64,000 bases of DNA from Cupriavidus oxalaticus (GTDB taxonomy: Bacteria > Pseudomonadota > Gammaproteobacteria > Burkholderiales > Burkholderiaceae), in NCBI RefSeq assembly GCF_004768545.1, contig NZ_CP038634.1, positions 1,302,001-1,366,000 of the forward strand, read 5' to 3'. The position numbers and the translations under genes are program-made. Below are positions 32,152-41,090 of the stretch, one piece after another (the first letter of the stretch is position 1; each line of letters begins with the position of its first letter). The notes below the pieces were generated by a model that did not search any database, was not told the DNA's origin, and saw nothing but the letters and a program-made list of their open reading frames with translations.

Positions 32152-32846
32152 CAGCCGGGCTCTCCCTCGCCGTCCAGGCGCGGCACCACGTAGCCCACGC
32201 CGCGGATATTGCGGATCAGCGCGGTGCCGAATTTCTTGCGCAGCGCGTGGATATAGACCTCGACGGTATTGCTGCCGACCTCGTCGTCCCAGCCGTACAG
32301 GCGCTCCTGCAGCTGCGGCACCGACCAGACCTTGCCCGGCCGCGACATCAGCGCCGACAGCAGCGCGAACTCGCGCGCCGACAGCCGCACCGGCTCGCCG
32401 CGTTGCGTGACCTCGCGCGTGGACGGGTTGAGCACGATCTCGCCATAGGTCACCAGCGGCTCGGCCCGTCCCGCGGCGCGGCGCGCGAGCGCGTGCATGC
32501 GCGCGGCCAGTTCCTGCAGGTCGAAAGGCTTGACCAGGTAGTCGTCGGCGCCGGCATTGAGGCCGGCGACGCGGTCGGCGACCGCATCGCGCGCGGTGAG
32601 GATCAGCACCGGCGTTGGCACGCCGCGCGTGCGCAGCGTGCGCAGCACGTCCAGCCCCGAGCGGCGCGGCAGGCCGAGGTCGAGCAGCACCAGGTCGTAG
32701 CAGGCCTCGCCGTCCTGCGACGACGTGGCCGCGGCCAGGCCGGCGTCGCCGTCGCGTGCCCAGTCGACGGTGAAGCCCTCCTGCCGCAGCGCCTGCCTGA
32801 CGCTGTCGCCGATCATGGCGTCGTCTTCCACCAGCAGCACGCGCAT
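32151..32846 (-). CDS. OmpR-family response regulator
   Basis: This 231-residue regulator has a receiver domain with phospho-acceptor Asp56 (DLVLLDLGLP) and Lys in DDYLVKPFD, then a C-terminal winged helix (about 130-225, SREFALL-type segment and NTVEVYIHALRKKFG). It starts 2 bp after the glk stop and overlaps the kinase gene, so it sits in one transcription unit with the upstream sugar genes. Pseudomonas has a comparable arrangement, with gltR-gltS behind edd-glk. Its targets are not known. Confidence 0.94.
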   Translation of the reverse strand: MRVLLVEDDAMIGDSVRQALRQEGFTVDWARDGDAGLAAATSSQDGEACYDLVLLDLGLPRRSGLDVLRTLRTRGVPTPVLILTARDAVADRVAGLNAGADDYLVKPFDLQELAARMHALARRAAGRAEPLVTYGEIVLNPSTREVTQRGEPVRLSAREFALLSALMSRPGKVWSVPQLQERLYGWDDEVGSNTVEVYIHALRKKFGTALIRNIRGVGYVVPRLDGEGEPG

Positions 32847-32848
32847 GG

Positions 32849-33898
32849 CTAGGCGTTCCCCGCTTCGCGGTCCAGGCGCTCGGCCAGCGCGCGCGCCAAC
32901 CCCGGCAGCGCGGGGTGGCGCGCGGTGACGACATGGACCGGCACGTCTTCGAGCCAGCCGCGCATGCGGCCCTTGGCGACAAAGCGCTCGGCGAAGGTGG
33001 AGGCCTGCAGCGCCGGCACGAAGCGCGGCAGGATGCCGCCGCCCAGATAGACGCCGCCGCGGGCGCCCAGCACCAGCGCGATATCCGCCACGACCGAGCC
33101 CAGCAGCCCGAAGAACACCGTCATGGTGCGCTGGCATAGCGGGTCGTTGCGCTGGAACGCGCCGTCGGTGACCTGCTCCGGCTGCAGCGGCGCGAGCAAA
33201 AGCGTACCCGTTTCTGCGGCCAGCGCGGCATGGATCTGCGACAGCCCGGCACCCGATAAAAGCCGTTCCGCGGACACCCGGCCGAGCTGGCGATGCACCG
33301 CGCGCCACGCCACCCATTCATCGTCGGTGGCCGGCATCAGTTCCATATGGCCACCCTCGCCGGCCAGCGCCACCATCTGCCCGCCCGGAGCGGGGACCAG
33401 CCCCGACACGCCCAGCCCAGTGCCCGGCCCCACCAGCGCCAGCGGCGCGGTCGGCACCACGGTGCCGCTGCGCACCCGCGCCAGGCCGTCCGCCGGCAGG
33501 TGCGGCAAGGCCAGCGCCAGCGCGGTGAAGTCGTTCAGCGCCACCAGAGTCTGCAGGCCGAGCGCGCGGCGCATGCCCTCGATCGAGAACGACCAGTTGT
33601 GGTTGGTCAGCTTGACCTGATCGCCGGTGACCGGATTGGCCAGCCCGACCGCCGCATGGCGCGGCAAGCGCTGCCCGGTGGCCGCCAGGCCATCCAGGAA
33701 CTGGCGCATTGCGGCTTCGAGCGAGGGAAAGTCGGCGACCTTGAGCGCGGTCACCGGCCCGATCTGCATCGGCGCGGACTCGATCGCGAAGCGCACGTTG
33801 GTGCCGCCGACATCGCCGAGCAGGCGCGGGAAGGTGGCGCTGGCGCTGGCGCGGGCGGTCGCGGGAGTGGAGGCGGTGTCAGCCATGGCGTCGGTCAC
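32849..33898 (-). CDS. glk: glucokinase
   Basis: This protein of about 349 residues phosphorylates glucose to glucose 6-phosphate with ATP. The phosphate-1 motif GDVGGTNVRFA (about 28-38) and the catalytic aspartate in ALNDFTALA fit the bacterial glucokinase family. The frame opens with GTG at 33898, with an ATG at 33886 (MADTASTP) as the alternative. A perfect copy of the origin iteron lies inside the gene at 33202-33218 and is read as residues A-E-T-G-T-L, with no disruption. It follows pgl by 18 bp, in the zwf-pgl-glk unit. Confidence 0.94.
   Translation of the reverse strand: MTDAMADTASTPATARASASATFPRLLGDVGGTNVRFAIESAPMQIGPVTALKVADFPSLEAAMRQFLDGLAATGQRLPRHAAVGLANPVTGDQVKLTNHNWSFSIEGMRRALGLQTLVALNDFTALALALPHLPADGLARVRSGTVVPTAPLALVGPGTGLGVSGLVPAPGGQMVALAGEGGHMELMPATDDEWVAWRAVHRQLGRVSAERLLSGAGLSQIHAALAAETGTLLLAPLQPEQVTDGAFQRNDPLCQRTMTVFFGLLGSVVADIALVLGARGGVYLGGGILPRFVPALQASTFAERFVAKGRMRGWLEDVPVHVVTARHPALPGLARALAERLDREAGNA
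33202..33218 (-). repeat. dispersed iteron-like site 3, inside glk
   Basis: GCGTACCCGTTTCTGCG is a perfect iteron match (reverse orientation) within the glk coding sequence, the only one seen inside a gene away from the origin. Confidence 0.8.
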
Positions 33899-33916
33899 GT
33901 CCCCTTCAGTCAGAAT

Positions 33917-34597
33917 TCAGGCCTTGAACACATCGAATCCATGCCGGTGGCGCGACGCCACCAGGCTCACCGGCAGCGCCGGCGTCGGCCCCTGCAGCAC
34001 GCGTTCGAGCACCTTTGCCTTGGCTTCGCCAGTGACGGACAGGAAGGCGCGTTCGGCCGCCAGCAGCGCGGCCAGGTTCAGCGTGATCCGCGCATGCGGC
34101 GCGGTGCCCGGATGCGTCAGCAGGTAGGCCGGCTGCGGATCGCTCAGCGCGTCCTGGAGTTCGGGCGCGTCCGGGAACAGCGACGCGGTATGCCCATCCT
34201 CGCCCATGCCGAGCACCACCACGTCAGGCTGGCGGAACGCGCGATTCGCGCGCGCCACCGCCGCGGTTGGGTCGGCCACGTCCTGCGCATCGGCTACCAG
34301 CGGGATAAAGGCGGCGCTGCCCGCGGCCTCGCGCAGCAGGTGCGCGCGCACCAGCGCGGCATTGCTGTCGGGGTGGTCGGGCGGCACCACGCGTTCGTCG
34401 ACCAGCGTCACCGTCACCGCTTCCCAGCGCAGCGGACGGTAGCGCAGCCGCTCGAACATCGGCACCGGCGAGCGTCCGCCGGACACCGCCAGCACCGCCC
34501 AGCCGTTGACGCGGATGGCGAGTTCGAGCGCATTGCTGATCGAGATGGCCAGGGCCTCGGCCTGGTCCATCGGGGTGGGATGTTCAAACATGCGCAT
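33917..34597 (-). CDS. pgl: 6-phosphogluconolactonase
   Basis: This 226-residue enzyme hydrolyses 6-phosphogluconolactone to 6-phosphogluconate. It belongs to the DevB/SOL-type family: the VSGGRSPVPMFERL loop (about 40-53), TLVDERVVPPDHPDSN and the active-site GMGEDGHTASLFPD segment are all present. It sits 15 bp after zwf and 18 bp before glk in one operon that turns glucose into 6-phosphogluconate. Confidence 0.95.
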   Translation of the reverse strand: MRMFEHPTPMDQAEALAISISNALELAIRVNGWAVLAVSGGRSPVPMFERLRYRPLRWEAVTVTLVDERVVPPDHPDSNAALVRAHLLREAAGSAAFIPLVADAQDVADPTAAVARANRAFRQPDVVVLGMGEDGHTASLFPDAPELQDALSDPQPAYLLTHPGTAPHARITLNLAALLAAERAFLSVTGEAKAKVLERVLQGPTPALPVSLVASRHRHGFDVFKA

Positions 34598-34612
34598 GTG
34601 GTTCCCCCTGGT

Positions 34613-36070
34613 TCAGGCTTCTTCGTGCCACAAGCCGCCGTCGCGCGACATCAGCGCCGACGACGCGGCCGGGCCCCAGGTGCCGGCGGTGTAGGGCTTG
34701 GGCGGTACCGTGCTGGCTTCCCATGTATCGATGATGGGCTCGACCCAGCGCCACGCCTGCACCTGCTCGTCGCGGCGCACGAACAGACCCAGCCGGCCGC
34801 GGATCACGTCCAGCAGCAGCCGCTCGTAGGCGCCGGCGCGGCGCACCTTGAACGAGTTGGCGAAGTCGAGGTCGAGCGAGGTCGGCGTCAGCTCGAGCGT
34901 GTCGCCGGGCTGCTTGACCAGGCAATACAGCCGGATGCTTTCTTCGGGTTGCAGCTGGATCACCAGCCGGTTCTGCGGCGACAGCGTCAGCGGGCGCGGA
35001 AAGATCGCGTGCGGCACGTCGCGGAAGTGGATCACGATCTCGGCCACGCGTGCCTGCATGCGCTTGCCGGTGCGCAGGTAGAACGGCACGCCTTCCCAGC
35101 GCCAGTTGGCGATCTCCGCCTTGATCGCGACAAAGGTCTCGGTGCGGCTGTCCGCGGCGATGCCGGCCTCATCGGTGTAGCCCGGCACCGGCTTGCCGCC
35201 GATGGCGCCGGCGCGGTACTGGCCGCGCACGGTTTTCTCGGCGACGTCCTGCGGCGTGATCGGCTTGAGCGCCTTCAGGATCTTGATCTTCTCGTCGCGG
35301 ATGGCGTCCTCCGAAAGGCTGGCGGGCGGCTCCATCGCCACCATGCACAGCAGCTGCAGCAGGTGGTTCTGCACCATGTCGCGCAGCGCGCCGGTCTGGT
35401 CGTAGAAATCGCCGCGCGTTTCCACGCCGAGCTCTTCGGCGATGGTGATCTGCACGTCCCGGACCCACTCGCGCCGCCACAGCGGCTCGAACAGGGCATT
35501 GCCAAAGCGGATCGCCATCAGGTTCTGCACCGACTCCTTGCCGAGGTAATGGTCGATACGGTAGATCTGCTCTTCGGCGAAGTAGTTGGCTACCGCCGAA
35601 TTGATCGCCTCGTTCGAGTCGAGGTCATGGCCCAGCGGTTTTTCCAGCACGATGCGTACGTTTGGCGCCGTGCGCGTATTGAGCCCGGTGCGGGCGAGCT
35701 GCTCGCAGATCGACACGAACAGGTGCGGCGCGGTGGCGAGATAGCACACCACCACTTCCGGCCTGCGCGACAGCACCTTGTCGGCAAGCGCATCGAAATG
35801 CGCGGGCACGCGTGCGTCGGCCTGCACGTAGGTGATGCGCGCGCAGAACTTCTCCCATGACTCCGGCGGCGCATGGGCCAATGCGGGCCGCACGGTCTGC
35901 TCCAGCGACGCGAGGTAGTCGCCGGTCGACAACGGCTGGCTGCCGGTGGCGAGGATACGCGCAGCCGGATGCAGCAGGCCGGCGTGGTGCGCGTCGAACA
36001 GGGAAGGCAGCAGCTTGCGCCGCGCCAGGTCGCCGGTGCCGCCGAACAGCACCATGTCGAAATCAGGCAT
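34613..36070 (-). CDS. zwf: glucose-6-phosphate 1-dehydrogenase
   Basis: This 485-residue enzyme oxidises glucose 6-phosphate to 6-phosphogluconolactone with NAD(P). The nucleotide-binding motif GGTGDLA (10-16) and the active-site motif RIDHYLGKE (about 171-179) are intact. The open frame extends much further upstream, but that extension runs antisense to edd, and MPDFDMVLFGGTGD is the true N-terminus. It is the first gene of the zwf-pgl-glk set and is divergent from edd with a 216-bp shared gap carrying an iteron. Confidence 0.96.
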   Translation of the reverse strand: MPDFDMVLFGGTGDLARRKLLPSLFDAHHAGLLHPAARILATGSQPLSTGDYLASLEQTVRPALAHAPPESWEKFCARITYVQADARVPAHFDALADKVLSRRPEVVVCYLATAPHLFVSICEQLARTGLNTRTAPNVRIVLEKPLGHDLDSNEAINSAVANYFAEEQIYRIDHYLGKESVQNLMAIRFGNALFEPLWRREWVRDVQITIAEELGVETRGDFYDQTGALRDMVQNHLLQLLCMVAMEPPASLSEDAIRDEKIKILKALKPITPQDVAEKTVRGQYRAGAIGGKPVPGYTDEAGIAADSRTETFVAIKAEIANWRWEGVPFYLRTGKRMQARVAEIVIHFRDVPHAIFPRPLTLSPQNRLVIQLQPEESIRLYCLVKQPGDTLELTPTSLDLDFANSFKVRRAGAYERLLLDVIRGRLGLFVRRDEQVQAWRWVEPIIDTWEASTVPPKPYTAGTWGPAASSALMSRDGGLWHEEA

Positions 36071-36183
36071 GCTCACCCTGTGCTCCTTGAGGATTCGGGA
36101 GGATTCGAGTTGTGGCGGCCATCGCGCGCTGGCGGGCCGTGTTGCGGCAAGTTTACGTGAGTCGCTACGGCTTGGCGAGGCAA

Positions 36184-36200
36184 GCGTACCCATTTCTGCG
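36184..36200 (-). repeat. dispersed iteron-like site 4
   Basis: GCGTACCCATTTCTGCG (16/17) lies in the divergent zwf/edd promoter region, where a bound protein could affect both genes. Confidence 0.8.
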
Positions 36201-36286
36201 TGGCGCGCCCGGGCCGCGGGCGGGCCTCCGGCGTGCAGCGCCCGGCAAAGTGCGCTAGGCTGAAAGCTCCCCCGCAGGAGAACCCC

Positions 36287-38116
36287 ATGCCACGTCATCC
36301 AGTGCTCGAGCGGGTCACCGCCCGCATCGTCTCCCGCAGTGCCGCCACCCGCCAGGCGTACCTGGACCGCACCCGCGCCATGGCCGGGCAGAAAGTGGAA
36401 CGCGCCCAGCTCTCCTGTACCAACCTGGCCCACGCGGTGGCCGCGATGCCTGACGAAGCCAAGATCCGGCTGAAGGCCGACGAGCGGCCCAACCTGGCGA
36501 TCGTCTCCGCCTACAACGACATGCTGTCGGCGCACCAGCCGCTGGCGGCCTATCCCCAATGGATCAAGGAAGCCGCGCTGGAGTCCGGCGGCACCGCGCA
36601 GTTCGCGGGCGGCACGCCGGCGATGTGCGATGGCGTGACGCAGGGCCAGGACGGCATGGACCTGTCGCTGTTCTCGCGCGACGTGATCGCGCTGGCTTCG
36701 GCCGTGGCGCTGTCGCACCAGATGTTCGATGCCGCGCTGTACCTGGGCGTGTGCGACAAGATCGTGCCCGGCCTGGTGATGGGCGCGCTGTCGTTCGGCC
36801 ACCTGCCCGCGGTGTTCGTGCCGGGCGGGCCGATGACCACCGGTATCAGCAACGACGAGAAGGCGCGCACGCGCCAGCTCTATGCCGAAGGCAAGATCGG
36901 GCGTGAGGCGCTGCTCGAAGCCGAGACCCGCTCCTATCACGGCCCCGGCACCTGCACCTTCTACGGCACCGCCAATTCCAACCAGATGCTGATGGAAATG
37001 ATGGGGCTGCACCTGCCGGGCACCGCCTTCGTCAACCCCGGCACGCCTCTGCGCGAGGCGCTCACGCGCGAGTCCGCGCGCCAGGCGCTCAAGCTGGTGC
37101 ATGGCGGCGAGCGCTACACGCCGGTGGCCGAGGTGCTGGACGAACGCGCCTTCGTCAACGGCATCGTCGGGCTGCTGGCCACCGGCGGCTCGACCAACCA
37201 CACGCTGCACCTGATTGCGATGGCGCGCGTGGGCGGCATCGTGCTGGGGTGGGACGACTTTGACGAGCTGTCCGCGGTGGTGCCGCTGCTGGCGCGCGTG
37301 TACCCCAACGGCAAGGCGGACGTAAACCAGTTCCAGGCGGCCGGCGGGCTGCCGGTGGTGATCCGCGGGCTGCTGTCGCTGGGACTGCTGCATGACGACG
37401 TGACCACCATCTTCGGCCGCGGGCTGGAGGACTATACGCGCGAGCCAGTGCTGCGCGACGGCAAGCTGGGCTGGATCGACGGCCCGGCGGCGCCGCTCGA
37501 TGACAGCATCGTGCGCAGCGCCGACAAGCCGTTCTTGCCGGACGGCGGCATCAAGGTGCTGGACGGCAAGCTGGGCCGCGCGGTGATCAAGACCTCGGCG
37601 GTCAAATTGGAGCACCAGGTCGTTCAGGCGCCGGCGATCGTGTTCGAGCGTCAGGACGACCTGCTGCACGCATTCAAGCGCGGCGAGCTGGAGCGCGACT
37701 TTGTCGCGGTACTGCCGTGGCAGGGCCCGGCCGCATGCGGCATGCCCGAGCTGCACAAGCTGACGCCGACGCTGACGGTGCTGCAGGATCGCGGCTTCCA
37801 TGTCGCGCTGGTCACCGACGGGCGCATGTCGGGCGCATCCGGCAAGGTGCCGGCGGCGATCCATGTCTGTCCCGAGGCGTTGCTCGGCGGCACGATCGCG
37901 CGCGTGCGCACCGGCGACATGATGCGCGTGGATGCGCCCGCGGGCGTGCTTGACGTGCTGGTGCCGGAAGACGAATGGCGCGCGCGCGAGGCCGCCCATC
38001 CGGACCTCAGTGCCAACCGGCACGGCGTCGGCCGCGACCTGTTCGCGGCCTTCCGCAGCAATGTGAGCACGGCCGAAAGCGGCGCCTGCACGCTGTTTGC
38101 CAACGAGGGCAAGTAG
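36287..38116 (+). CDS. edd: phosphogluconate dehydratase
   Basis: This 609-residue Edd/IlvD-family iron-sulfur dehydratase turns 6-phosphogluconate into 2-keto-3-deoxy-6-phosphogluconate (KDPG), the committed Entner-Doudoroff step. Family cysteines are visible in [14 protein letters not shown] and [15 protein letters not shown], and the [15 protein letters not shown] segment is typical. The ATG at 36287 has an AGGAGAAC ribosome site. It diverges from zwf-pgl-glk. KDPG aldolase (eda) is not in this window and must lie elsewhere for the pathway to be complete. Confidence 0.96.
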   Translation: MPRHPVLERVTARIVSRSAATRQAYLDRTRAMAGQKVERAQLSCTNLAHAVAAMPDEAKIRLKADERPNLAIVSAYNDMLSAHQPLAAYPQWIKEAALESGGTAQFAGGTPAMCDGVTQGQDGMDLSLFSRDVIALASAVALSHQMFDAALYLGVCDKIVPGLVMGALSFGHLPAVFVPGGPMTTGISNDEKARTRQLYAEGKIGREALLEAETRSYHGPGTCTFYGTANSNQMLMEMMGLHLPGTAFVNPGTPLREALTRESARQALKLVHGGERYTPVAEVLDERAFVNGIVGLLATGGSTNHTLHLIAMARVGGIVLGWDDFDELSAVVPLLARVYPNGKADVNQFQAAGGLPVVIRGLLSLGLLHDDVTTIFGRGLEDYTREPVLRDGKLGWIDGPAAPLDDSIVRSADKPFLPDGGIKVLDGKLGRAVIKTSAVKLEHQVVQAPAIVFERQDDLLHAFKRGELERDFVAVLPWQGPAACGMPELHKLTPTLTVLQDRGFHVALVTDGRMSGASGKVPAAIHVCPEALLGGTIARVRTGDMMRVDAPAGVLDVLVPEDEWRAREAAHPDLSANRHGVGRDLFAAFRSNVSTAESGACTLFANEGK

Positions 38117-38384
38117 CGCACGTTCGGCGGTATTCGGCGGCAGCGTCTGCGTACCCGTTTCTGCGTGCTGTCACCGGGAATGCGGCGCCTCGCCGATAAC
38201 CGGCGGACTCGCAAATTTTTATGTAATTAGTGAATATTGATCGCGCGATGTCAGACGATCACAGACAAAGACATGGCGCGCCACACCGAAAGGGCATAAC
38301 CGGGCGCCAATTGGTTTCCCGCACAATCCGCCAGCAGTGCGTACCCCGTCTCCCCAGCCCTTGCCCGGCAAGGCTGGCGGCGAG
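38117..38384. other. intergenic gap between edd and the AraC gene
   Basis: This 268-bp convergent gap carries one iteron copy and an AT-rich patch (about 38214-38235). No terminator with a clear T-run was found. Confidence 0.4.
38149..38165 (-). repeat. dispersed iteron-like site 5
   Basis: GCGTACCCGTTTCTGCG is a perfect match, just after the edd stop. Confidence 0.8.
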
Positions 38385-39275
38385 TCACGCGGAGCGCGAC
38401 GATCCCGCGCGCCAGGTGCCGGGCGTGACCCCGAACGCGGCACGGAAGCGGTGGCTCAGGTGGCTGGCCGAGGCAAACCCGGCACGCACGGCTACTTCAT
38501 GCAGGCCAGGCCATGGCTCGGCCAGCAGCTGGCGGGCGCGCTCGAGCCGCGCCCTCAGGATCCAGGCATGCGGCGGCATGCCGAACGAGACCCGGAACAT
38601 GCGCGCGAAGTGGAACTCCGACAGGCCCGCCAGAGCGGCCAGCTCGCCCAGGGTCGGGTTGTGCGCCGGATGGGCCTCGATCCAGTCGCGCACCGTGCGC
38701 CTCGCCTGCGCCGACAGGCCGCCGCGCCAGTCCGCCGGCGCGGCGCGCCCGGCATGCTGCAGCACCAGGTGGCTGACCGCCTCGTGCGCCAGCGCATTGC
38801 AGGCCATGCGCGCATCGGGGTGGTGCCAGTCGAGCGCGGCCAGCCGCTGGCTCAATGCGTACAGGAACGGATCGTCGGCAAAGGTCAGGTCGCGCAGCGC
38901 CACTGAACGCGGCTCGCGGTCGAGCAGGCGCACGCAGTGCCAGGCCAGCATCTCCGGCCTGAAATACAGGTGAACGAAGCGCTGCGGGCCGCCCACGTGC
39001 CAGCGCGACTCATGGTCCGCCGGCAACAGGCAGAGCCGCCCGGGCGCGCCCTTGTTGCCGGGCTGGTCGCGCCGGTAGGTGCCAAGGCCGCCTTCCAGGT
39101 AGACCGAAACCGTGTGATGGCCGGGATGGGCGTAGGCGGTATCGTCGTCCCGGTTGCGCCATAGCGCCACGCCCAGCCCATCGCCCAGCATGGCCGCGCG
39201 CTCCAGCGACGCGCGCGAGCCGGTGAGCGCGGCGAAGACCGCGTGGCGCTGGAGCGGATCGGACGGAGCGGCCAT
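38385..39275 (-). CDS. AraC-family transcriptional regulator
   Basis: This 296-residue regulator has an N-terminal cupin-like ligand domain (about 1-160, with HTVSVYLEGGLGTYRRDQPG and WHVGGPQRFVHLYF) and a C-terminal pair of helix-turn-helix motifs (about 195-290: LGELAALAGLSEFHFARMFR and EVAVRAGFASASHLSHRFRA). The ATG at 39275 was chosen as the first in-frame start after non-conserved sequence. A near-palindrome (AACTTTC-N6-GAAAGTT, 39330-39349) lies upstream and may be its operator. The target genes are unknown. Confidence 0.92.
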   Translation of the reverse strand: MAAPSDPLQRHAVFAALTGSRASLERAAMLGDGLGVALWRNRDDDTAYAHPGHHTVSVYLEGGLGTYRRDQPGNKGAPGRLCLLPADHESRWHVGGPQRFVHLYFRPEMLAWHCVRLLDREPRSVALRDLTFADDPFLYALSQRLAALDWHHPDARMACNALAHEAVSHLVLQHAGRAAPADWRGGLSAQARRTVRDWIEAHPAHNPTLGELAALAGLSEFHFARMFRVSFGMPPHAWILRARLERARQLLAEPWPGLHEVAVRAGFASASHLSHRFRAAFGVTPGTWRAGSSRSA

Positions 39276-39329
39276 GTGACGGGGGCTGACAGGAGCTGGC
39301 GGGGCGACGTCGGCGGGGCGCCCCGGGGC

Positions 39330-39349
39330 AACTTTCAGCGACGAAAGTT
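39330..39349. promoter_or_regulatory. inverted repeat upstream of the AraC gene
   Basis: AACTTTC (39330-39336) and GAAAGTT (39343-39349) are perfect inverted arms around AGCGAC. The centre resembles the parS-like palindrome near parAB with two mismatches. An operator for the adjacent regulator is the simpler explanation. Confidence 0.4.
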
Positions 39350-39441
39350 GGTCCGGAAAGCCGCCGCACAAAGCTGGACTATACCGTCAGCCGGGCGGTG
39401 GCTGCTCATGCGGCAGCCAGCCAAGGACTAAGCAGGAGCTA

Positions 39442-39458
39442 CGCAGAAACGGGTACGC
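39442..39458 (+). repeat. dispersed iteron-like site 6
   Basis: CGCAGAAACGGGTACGC is a perfect match between the AraC gene start and the MFS gene stop. It is the first dispersed copy in forward orientation. Confidence 0.8.
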
Positions 39459-39512
39459 TTCGTGGCCCCGCCACAGCCTGGACAGATCTGGGCGGCGAAC
39501 AATCTGCGCTTG

Positions 39513-40760
39513 TCAGGTGGCGAGTTCATGCAGCCGGTCGCGCGAGGCCAGCGCCGGGAACAACCGCATCCACACCGCCACCACCAGCAACGTGCCGACG
39601 CCCCCAAGGATCACCGCGCCCACTGGCCCGAACAGCGCGGCGGTCACGCCGGATTCGAACTCGCCCAACTGGTTGGAGGCACCGATGAATACCGAGTTGA
39701 CCGCGCCGACACGCCCGCGCATGTCGTCGGGCGTATCGAGCTGGACCAGCGTCGAGCGCACCACCACGCTGATCATGTCCGAGGCGCCAAGCACCACCAG
39801 CGCGGCCATCGACAGCGGCAGCCACGTCGACACCCCAAACACCACGGTGGCGACGCCGAACAGCGCCACCGCGCCGAACATGATGCGCCCGGAGCGCCGG
39901 TTCAGCGGATGGCGCGCCAGCCACAGCGCCATGACCAGCGCACCGACCGCCGGCGACGAGCGCAGCAGCCCCAGGCCCCACGGCCCGGTATGCAGGATGT
40001 CGCGCGCATAGATCGGCAGCAGCGCCACCGCGCCGCCCAGCAGCACCGCGAACAGGTCCAGCGAGATCGCACCCAGCAGCACCGGCCGGCTGCGGATATA
40101 GGCAAAGCCGGCAAACACCGTGCTCACGCTGACCGGCGCGGTCAGCCGCTGCGCGGCCTGGCGCAGCGTGATGCCGCTGACCAGCACCGCGGCGATGACG
40201 AACAGCGTCGCGCTCAGCGCGTACACCACGCCGGGGCCCGCCACATAGGCAAAGCCGCCGATGGCCGGGCCGATGATGATCGCAGTCTGCCCGGCGGAAC
40301 TGGCCAGCGCCACTGCGCGCGGCAGCTGGCGCGGCGCCACCACGCTGGGCAGCAGCGCCTGCAGCGTGGGGTTCTCGAACGCGCGGGTGGCGCCGATCAG
40401 TGCCACGAAGATAAAGATGTGATGGCTGTCGATCCAGCCGGTAAGGCTGACCACCGCCATGCCGGCGGCCAGCAGCGCTTCGATCGACTGGCACGTGCGC
40501 ACGATGCGGCGCCGGTCGAAGCGGTCGGCAACGTGGCCGGACATCAGGATCAGCACCACCGAGGGCAGGAACTGCACCAGCCCGACCATGCCCAGCATCA
40601 GCGGGTCGCGCGTCAGGTCGTACATCTGCCAGCCCACCGCCACGGTAAAGATCTGGTAGCCGATGGTGGTGCACAGGCGGGCGAACCAGTAGCGGCGGAA
40701 CGCGGCGTCGCCAAAGACGCTATCCGGCTCGGCGGCCGGGACGGTGGCAGGGGAAGACAT
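39513..40760 (-). CDS. MFS transporter, EntS/MFS_3-like
   Basis: This 415-residue inner-membrane protein has twelve predicted helices and the MFS motif A-like loop GHVADRFDRRRIVR between helices 2 and 3 (about 73-86). It resembles the MFS_3 group that includes the enterobactin exporter EntS. A TonB-dependent receptor gene is divergent (330-bp gap), so a siderophore-export role is possible, though no biosynthesis genes are present. The ATG at 40760 (MSSPATVPAAE) is preferred. Confidence 0.9.
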   Translation of the reverse strand: MSSPATVPAAEPDSVFGDAAFRRYWFARLCTTIGYQIFTVAVGWQMYDLTRDPLMLGMVGLVQFLPSVVLILMSGHVADRFDRRRIVRTCQSIEALLAAGMAVVSLTGWIDSHHIFIFVALIGATRAFENPTLQALLPSVVAPRQLPRAVALASSAGQTAIIIGPAIGGFAYVAGPGVVYALSATLFVIAAVLVSGITLRQAAQRLTAPVSVSTVFAGFAYIRSRPVLLGAISLDLFAVLLGGAVALLPIYARDILHTGPWGLGLLRSSPAVGALVMALWLARHPLNRRSGRIMFGAVALFGVATVVFGVSTWLPLSMAALVVLGASDMISVVVRSTLVQLDTPDDMRGRVGAVNSVFIGASNQLGEFESGVTAALFGPVGAVILGGVGTLLVVAVWMRLFPALASRDRLHELAT

Positions 40761-41090
40761 GGATGCGAAGGACGGGATCGGACTGCGAAGGCGCCGCGGC
40801 AAAGCGCAGCAATGTGCTGCAAAGGCGCCCGGCAAGCGGCGGAGTAAAGCCACGATTTTACGGTGGCTGCTGAATTAGTGCATACACGTGCATGCCCTGC
40901 GCGCCAGCAGTCAAGATAAGTGGATCTTTTGTCATATTTTACAGTGCAAATGTATCCAAGCTGATGCATGGATGCGACAAACGTCCCCGTTTGATCTGAC
41001 TAATCGCGTCTGAGAATCACTCGCACTTATAATCCGGCCCCATTCGGCGCATCCGCCAGTGGACTGCGCTGCCCTTTCAGGATTTTCATC
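40761..41090. other. divergent MFS / TonB-receptor promoter region
   Basis: This 330-bp gap has a perfect TATAAT at 41028-41033. Just upstream is TGAGAATCACTCGCA (41011-41025), which partly fits a 7-1-7 Fur site (left half 6/7, right half poor). A matching -35 is not evident. Iron control of the receptor is plausible but weakly supported. Confidence 0.4.

Noticed and set aside
36071..38023. Extension of the zwf frame upstream to 38023
   Set aside because: It runs antisense through edd; the family N-terminus MPDFDMVLFGGTGD is at 36070.
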